Origin: Candidatus Thioglobus perditus
GTDB taxonomy: Bacteria; Pseudomonadota; Gammaproteobacteria; PS1; Pseudothioglobaceae
Direction: 5' to 3'
DNA: 64,000 bases
Assembly (NCBI GenBank): GCA_002909145.1
Contig: PNQY01000062.1
Coordinates: 62,001 to 126,000 of the forward strand
A program made the translations under genes and the position numbers. The notes under the pieces were generated by a model, which saw nothing but the letters and a program-made list of their open reading frames with translations, was not told the origin of the DNA and ran no database searches. Position 1 is the first letter of the stretch, and every line of letters begins with the position of its first letter. Shown piece by piece: positions 59,232-64,000 of this stretch.

Positions 59232-59822
59232 ATGTTTGTAAGAGATGATATTCCGGGCCTTAAGCAAGACTTGACTGTTAAAACAAATCTGCTTAACCAT
59301 GATTTAATTTTAAAAACCAGATGGGGTGTTTTTAGTCCAAGGTCTATTGACGATGGTACTAAGCTATTTATGCAGTATCTAGATATCTCTAAGGATGATA
59401 AGTGTCTTGACCTAGGCTGTGGTTATGGCCCTATTGGACTTGCTGTTGCTAAATCTTGTCCTAATGGTGAGGTGCATATGGTGGATAAGGATTTTATTGC
59501 AGTTGAATTATCTAATAATAATGCTAAGCTTAATAACATTAGCAATGCAAAGGCATACTTATCTGATGCTTTTTTGAGTGTAAATAAAAACAATTACTTT
59601 GACCAAATATTATCCAATGTTCCAGCCAAGGTTGGTAGGGAGCAGCTTAGTATTATTTTGTATGATGCTTATGATTCATTAAAACCTGGAGGTAAGATTA
59701 CATTTGTTACCATTAATGGTTTACGTAATTTTATTAAGGATAATTTTAAGTCAGTTTTTGGTAATTATAAAAAACTTAAACAAGGTCAAAAATATACAAT
59801 ATCACAAGCTATCAAAGAATAA
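59232..59822 (+). CDS. RsmC-like class I SAM-dependent methyltransferase
   Basis: 196 residues from ATG 59232 (MFVRDDIPGL); ATGs at 59214 and 59223 are also in frame, but the first lies in what looks like a -10 region (TATAAT). Single MTS domain: RWGVFSPRSIDDGTKL, SAM site LDLGCGYGPIGLAVAK, and SNVPAKVGRE in place of the NPPF motif, the form found in the small RsmC/YbxB-like group. The substrate is probably rRNA or another nucleic acid but is not defined. Confidence 0.8.
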   Translation: MFVRDDIPGLKQDLTVKTNLLNHDLILKTRWGVFSPRSIDDGTKLFMQYLDISKDDKCLDLGCGYGPIGLAVAKSCPNGEVHMVDKDFIAVELSNNNAKLNNISNAKAYLSDAFLSVNKNNYFDQILSNVPAKVGREQLSIILYDAYDSLKPGGKITFVTINGLRNFIKDNFKSVFGNYKKLKQGQKYTISQAIKE

Positions 59823-59892
59823 ATCCTTGTAAAAGATAAAATATATGAGTAAAATACTCAGAAATTTTAAATATTAAAGGAACACTAATAAA

Positions 59893-60222
59893 ATGGACGC
59901 AATGGAAAGAATTCAGCAACAAGTGGACAGTGCAGCGATCGTAATTTATATGAAAGGCACACCGCAATTCCCACAATGTGGTTTTTCTGCTAAAGCAGCA
60001 CAAACACTAGCCTCAACAGGGGTTGAATTTGCTTATGTTAATATTTTTGAGGATCAAGAAGTTTTTCAAAGACTGCCAGAATTTGCAGATTGGCCAACAT
60101 TTCCACAAATTTATTTTAATTCTGAGCTTATGGGCGGCGGAGATATTATTGTAGAAATGGCTGAAATGGGCACTCTAAAAGGTGAAATGGAAGCGGCTAC
60201 AGAGAAGTTTAATAATAAGTAG
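59893..60222 (+). CDS. grxD: Monothiol glutaredoxin (Grx4 type)
   Basis: 109 residues with the CGFS active site at 29-32 and the glutathione/cluster-binding pattern IYMKGTP, WPTFPQIYFN and ELMGGGDI. Such proteins carry a 2Fe-2S cluster with glutathione and deliver it, often with BolA. Ribosome site AAGGAAC upstream. Its 3' end faces the YgjP-like gene across an 18-base gap with a shared hairpin. Confidence 0.95.
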   Translation: MDAMERIQQQVDSAAIVIYMKGTPQFPQCGFSAKAAQTLASTGVEFAYVNIFEDQEVFQRLPEFADWPTFPQIYFNSELMGGGDIIVEMAEMGTLKGEMEAATEKFNNK

Positions 60223-60235
60223 TTTTAAATAACAC

Positions 60236-60267
60236 AATGGTTATAAGTTATGAAGCTTATAACCATT
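60236..60267. terminator. 12-bp perfect hairpin at the grxD / ygjP convergence
   Basis: AATGGTTATAAG (60236-60247) pairs exactly with CTTATAACCATT (60256-60267), 8-base loop. It begins 14 bases after the grxD stop and covers the last codons of the opposite gene. Without a T-run it is not a textbook terminator, but it may block or stabilise both transcript ends. Confidence 0.5.
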
Positions 60268-60891
60268 ATCTTTAAGCCAGCTTTTGTTGGTTTTGTAGTT
60301 TGGTAATATTTTCTCAACCAGGCTCCAAAAATCCTTTGAATGATTTTTATGAACTGTGTGGCATAGCTCATGCACAATAACGTAGTCAACCACGGCAATG
60401 GGTGCGCAAATTAATAGATAGTTTAAATTAATATTATTCGAACCACTGCAAGAGCCCCATAGAGTTTTTTGAGATTTTAGCCTTACTTGATTGTAATTAA
60501 ATTTATGATTTTTTGCATAATACTCAAGACGTGGTAGAGCGATCTTTTTGAAGGCAGCTTTATACCAAGCCAAAAACTCTTCTTTTCCGCCCGAGTGAAG
60601 GCTAAATGTATTTCCATTAAAAGCCAGTTTTTTTGGGTTTTTGCTGTTAATGTTTAGTGGGTATCTATTGCCTAAATATAAAAACTTTTCACCCTCTATG
60701 TAACTAGTTTTTTGAATTTTTTTTGATTGAATAGATTCTGATTTTTTATTAATCCAGTCATGTTTTTTATCAATAAATTGCTCTATTTTTTCTACAGATA
60801 ATCGATTTGGCGCACGCACAACAAGCTCAGCATTGTTGTTAATCTGCAGGCTTAGTGTTTTGCGTTTTGAGCGAATCAATTGGTAATTCAT
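60241..60891 (-). CDS. YgjP-like zinc metallopeptidase domain protein (M48-related, DUF45)
   Basis: 216 residues. Zincin motif VIVHELCHTVHKNHSKDFW with HExxH and the downstream Asp/Glu-bearing segment; N-terminal LIRSKRKTLSLQINNNAELVVRAP is typical of the family, also seen next to restriction systems as a WLM/SprT-like protein. No signal peptide. Substrate unknown. The C-terminal codons take part in a perfect hairpin shared with grxD. Confidence 0.87.
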   Translation of the reverse strand: MNYQLIRSKRKTLSLQINNNAELVVRAPNRLSVEKIEQFIDKKHDWINKKSESIQSKKIQKTSYIEGEKFLYLGNRYPLNINSKNPKKLAFNGNTFSLHSGGKEEFLAWYKAAFKKIALPRLEYYAKNHKFNYNQVRLKSQKTLWGSCSGSNNINLNYLLICAPIAVVDYVIVHELCHTVHKNHSKDFWSLVEKILPNYKTNKSWLKDNGYKLHNL

Positions 60892-61124
60892 AGTTGCTAT
60901 TTAACCCGAAAAATGATTCATTATTGAAATTTCCTAAATTTTTACTAATTATGAGTAAGTAATACCTATTTAGGCATAAAACCAGCCGTTTTAATGGTTT
61001 TTTTATCTATTTTTTGTTAAAAAAGCTTTTTAAGTCAATACTTGGATTCGTAGCATGATTTTGGTGAATAATAGATAATTATGCACTGTAAGGGTTGAGC
61101 GCAAGTTAAGAAAAAGGCATCTAT
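60892..61124. other. Intergenic region between ygjP and P-type ATPase
   Basis: 233 bases, AT-rich, with a weak hairpin (AAAACCA 60978-60984 / TGGTTTT 60995-61001) and a near-palindrome TTAAAAAAGCTTTTTAA. It should hold the promoters of the two divergent genes, but none matches the consensus well. It marks the change from genome-typical to higher-G+C sequence. Confidence 0.5.
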
Positions 61125-63971
61125 ATGAATAGTGATCTTACATGGGGGTTTGATATCGTGGTTACTCAATGGCCAATTATCCTTGCTGTGTTGGTTATTT
61201 TGGCAGTAGTGGGCGTTGTAGTAATACGTCAGCCACTTGGAGTATTTAAAAGTTTAGATAGTCGGCCAAACGCGAAGACTTTTCCATCTGAAAATTGGCA
61301 TACTAAAAGCACAAAAATAGTTCTTGAATTACTTAAAACAACTTTGAACGGACTATCAGAGGAAGAGATAAGTAATCTACTTACTAAGTATGGGCCAAAT
61401 CGTATTCCTGAGTCAAAGGTGCGCGGACCACTAGTGCGGTTTTTATACCAGTTTCATAATTTATTGATATATGTATTGGTTGCCGCAGGTATTGTCACAA
61501 GTGTGTTAGGGCATTTAGTGGATTCTGGTGTAATCTTTGGTGTGGTTTTTCTTAATGCAGTGATTGGGTTTGTTCAGGAAGGTAAGGCCGAAAATGCATT
61601 AAGAGCAATACGCCAAATGCTTTCGCCAAACGCTATGGTCATACGTGATGGTCGGCAAGTGAAAATCCAGTCTGAAGAGTTGGTGCCCGGTGATATCGTT
61701 CTGTTGCAATCAGGTGACAAGGTGCCGGCAGACTTGCGGTTGTTTCGTGTCAAGGGGCTTCAAATTCAGGAATCTGTACTGACAGGTGAGTCTATGGCGG
61801 TAGAAAAGGCCACCGAGCCTGTCAAACAGGAAGTCGCGATCGGCGATCGCAACTGTATGGCTTATTCGGGAACCCTTGTTACTCATGGTCAAGGGGGTGG
61901 TGTGGTTGTAGCGACAGGCGCACAAACTGAGATTGGTTGCATAAGTACACTAGTATCCGAAGTAGAGTTGGTAACAACCCCATTGTTACGTCAAATGGCC
62001 CAGTTTGGCCGTTGGCTTACGGCTGTAATTCTTGCTATTGCTATTATTACCTTCACGTTTGGCTTACTGGTTCGAGATTATGCGGTTGTTGAAATGTTTC
62101 TTGCCGCCGTAAGCCTTGCGGTGGCTGCTATTCCCGAGGGGTTGCCCGCAATTATGACTATCACGTTAGCTATCGGTGTACAGCGTATGACACGGCGTAA
62201 TGCTATTATTCGTAGATTACCTGCAGTCGAAACCTTGGGTGCGGTGTCGGTGATTTGTTCAGACAAAACCGGCACCCTTACTCGCAATGAAATGACCGTG
62301 CGTACGATCGCAACCAACAATAATTTGTTTGATTTGAGTGGTACAGGATACAATCCACACGGTGCAATATCTCTGTCAAACAAGGATGTTATCCCAGGAG
62401 AATTCCCTATTTTGCTAGAGATGGTTCGAGCCTCGATACTTTGTAATGATGCGTCTCTAGAGCAAAAAAATGGCAAATGGATTATCTATGGTGATCCAAT
62501 GGAGGGAGCGTTGTTGGTGGCAGGCTTAAAGGCTGAGTTGAATATTAAGGATGAAGGGGGGCAATATCCACGAACTGATCTAATACCTTTTGATTCAGAG
62601 CATCGTTTTATGGCCACACTTCACCACAGCCATACCGGAGATGCCTTTATCTTTCTCAAAGGGGCGCCTGAGCATGTATTGGAGATGTGTACTCGTCAAA
62701 GGAGTGATGATGGAGATCGTCCTCTGGATCAAAACTACTGGTTGAACTGTATTGAAGAAATGGCACAGCATGGTCAGAGGGTATTGGCAATTGCCTTTAA
62801 GAAAGTAAAATATGAACAGGTGGAGTTAAAGTTCAGTGATGTAGAAAGTGACTTGATTTTGCTTGGTATGTTTGGCTTGATAGATCCACCTCGTGAGGAG
62901 GCTATTGAGGCGGTACAAGTTTGCAATAAGGCAGGTATCAGGGTGAAGATGATTACCGGTGATCACGGCGCTACAGCACGCGCTATTGCCCGGCAACTGA
63001 AACTAGTTAATGCCGATGATGTGCTTACTGGACAAGAGCTTGAATCAATGAGTAAGGATGAATTGTATCAACGAGTGCAAAATGTTGACGTCTATGCTCG
63101 TGTAAATCCAAAACACAAGTTGCTTTTAGTTAGTCTGATGCAGGAACATGGTTTGATTGTAGCTATGACGGGAGATGGTGTAAATGATGCTCCAGCATTA
63201 AAACGTGCCGATGTAGGCACAGCTATGGGTTTAAATGGAACGGAAGCTGCCAAGGAGGCTGCAGAAATGGTATTGGTTGATGATAATTTTGCATCAATTA
63301 CCCATGCAGTGGAAGAGGGTCGCACTGTTTATGATAACCTCAAGAAAGCCATACTCTTTATTCTACCTACCAATGGAGGGGAGGCCTTAATTATTATTAC
63401 TGCCATTCTATTTGGCTTTCATCAGCTGCCGTTAACTCCAGTACAGATACTATGGGTTAATATGGTAACGGCCGTTACATTAGCACTGTCACTGGCATTT
63501 GAGCCGTCCGAACAGGATGTAATGCGACGCCTGCCACGTAATGCCCATGATTCGATACTTACATCACATCTTGTTTGGCGAGTTATATTTGTCTCAATTA
63601 TTCTAATGGGTGGAACATTTGGGCTTTTTTTGTTGGAGATGGAGCAAGGCTCTACTATCGAGCATGCGCGAACTGTAGCTGTAAATACATTAGTTATGTT
63701 TGAGATCTTTTATTTATTTAACTCTCGTTATATCACAGCATCAGTGTTCAACTGGGAAGGATTAACAGGCAACCGTTATGTGTTGATTGCCATTGGCCTG
63801 CTTATTATATTCCAGCTTGCTTTTACCTACCTTGAGCCAATGCAGATCTTATTTGGCACCACATCAATCGATTTTAGTATATGGCTACGCATTCTGCTTG
63901 TCTCCTCCTCGGTGTTATTTTTAGTTGAGTTTGAGAAGTATTTTGTGCGGCGCATAAGTCAAAATAGATAG
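61125..63971 (+). CDS. Cation-transporting P-type ATPase (P2A-like)
   Basis: 948-residue membrane pump. One extra N-terminal helix (about 15-35) precedes the usual cation ATPase N-domain; then LTGES (actuator), IPEGLPA in the fourth helix, phosphorylation site [11 protein letters not shown], nucleotide site [16 protein letters not shown] and [16 protein letters not shown] hinge. The layout resembles calcium pumps, but helix six reads [12 protein letters not shown], lacking the SERCA Asp, so Ca2+ is not assured; Na+, K+ or Mn2+ are possible. G+C and codon use (GGC, CTG, CGC, GCC) differ clearly from all other genes here, suggesting transfer. The frame is intact. Confidence 0.85.
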   Translation: MNSDLTWGFDIVVTQWPIILAVLVILAVVGVVVIRQPLGVFKSLDSRPNAKTFPSENWHTKSTKIVLELLKTTLNGLSEEEISNLLTKYGPNRIPESKVRGPLVRFLYQFHNLLIYVLVAAGIVTSVLGHLVDSGVIFGVVFLNAVIGFVQEGKAENALRAIRQMLSPNAMVIRDGRQVKIQSEELVPGDIVLLQSGDKVPADLRLFRVKGLQIQESVLTGESMAVEKATEPVKQEVAIGDRNCMAYSGTLVTHGQGGGVVVATGAQTEIGCISTLVSEVELVTTPLLRQMAQFGRWLTAVILAIAIITFTFGLLVRDYAVVEMFLAAVSLAVAAIPEGLPAIMTITLAIGVQRMTRRNAIIRRLPAVETLGAVSVICSDKTGTLTRNEMTVRTIATNNNLFDLSGTGYNPHGAISLSNKDVIPGEFPILLEMVRASILCNDASLEQKNGKWIIYGDPMEGALLVAGLKAELNIKDEGGQYPRTDLIPFDSEHRFMATLHHSHTGDAFIFLKGAPEHVLEMCTRQRSDDGDRPLDQNYWLNCIEEMAQHGQRVLAIAFKKVKYEQVELKFSDVESDLILLGMFGLIDPPREEAIEAVQVCNKAGIRVKMITGDHGATARAIARQLKLVNADDVLTGQELESMSKDELYQRVQNVDVYARVNPKHKLLLVSLMQEHGLIVAMTGDGVNDAPALKRADVGTAMGLNGTEAAKEAAEMVLVDDNFASITHAVEEGRTVYDNLKKAILFILPTNGGEALIIITAILFGFHQLPLTPVQILWVNMVTAVTLALSLAFEPSEQDVMRRLPRNAHDSILTSHLVWRVIFVSIILMGGTFGLFLLEMEQGSTIEHARTVAVNTLVMFEIFYLFNSRYITASVFNWEGLTGNRYVLIAIGLLIIFQLAFTYLEPMQILFGTTSIDFSIWLRILLVSSSVLFLVEFEKYFVRRISQNR

Positions 63972-64000
63972 AGAATTAAACATAGCCAGATAAGGCATTG

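Noticed and set aside
59846-59860. TGAGT/ACTCA hairpin before grxD as a terminator
   Set aside because: Only five base pairs and a weak following T-run.
60978-61004. AAAACCA/TGGTTTT stem with T-run as a plus-strand terminator
   Set aside because: The stem is short and AT-rich, and no plus-strand gene ends nearby; likely chance in AT-rich DNA.

Overview
The window reads as chromosome of a free-living or symbiotic gammaproteobacterium with a compact, AT-rich genome. The repertoire (NAGGN-type amidotransferase, GatCAB, ntrYX next to trkAH, NhaD, MEP isoprenoid genes, and two exported rhodaneses) together with the codon choice fits the sulfur-oxidising SUP05/Thioglobaceae neighbourhood. That placement is inferred from gene content and was not tested by a search. 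No rRNA, tRNA, CRISPR array, prophage or plasmid replication gene was seen.

Layout. 1-341 is the end of a PuuD-type membrane protein cut by the window edge. 342-910 is the only long non-coding stretch; it holds a long hairpin, a clear terminator, a possible structured RNA and the promoter of an abundant porin (911-1828). A REP-associated transposase (1966-2631) lies between two copies of a 24-bp palindromic element. 2730-18701 is mostly plus-strand housekeeping: ygfZ-nhaD, coaX, trpS, rluB, ileS-aroB, an unknown methionine-rich membrane protein, gatCAB, then proS-psd, with an M50 protease on the other strand. 18693-27047 is minus-strand: rnd-ppa-rsmD-coaD and dnaK-dnaJ-eno-corC, the latter behind a recognisable sigma-32 promoter.

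27134-32810 is ntrY-ntrX-trkA-trkH on the plus strand; its NtrX-like regulator has no AAA+ domain. 32822-36496 (minus) is rlmE-ispB-dinG, followed by typA and a lone RND permease (plus), and leuC-leuD-ruvA (minus). An NAGGN-type amidotransferase and rnhA follow on the plus strand.

46598-49742 is the most distinctive block: a small exported cysteine-containing protein, two tandem near-identical exported rhodaneses, an exported Sel1-repeat protein whose first codons double as a strong terminator, and an exported DUF3530 protein without the usual serine nucleophile. All five appear to enter the periplasm, so this is the best candidate in the window for an undescribed system, probably in periplasmic sulfur or thiol chemistry.

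49728-60891 returns to housekeeping: a DUF455 protein, rluE and ratA facing smpB, hup, ndk, rlmN, a small membrane protein where pilF-rodZ often sit, ispG, DUF2062-dxs, trhP, a methyltransferase, grxD and a YgjP-like peptidase. The window ends with a large P-type cation ATPase (61125-63971) of visibly higher G+C and different codon use, a likely acquisition. Many neighbouring genes overlap by 1-15 bases, and several convergent pairs have no room for separate terminators, which points to genome streamlining.
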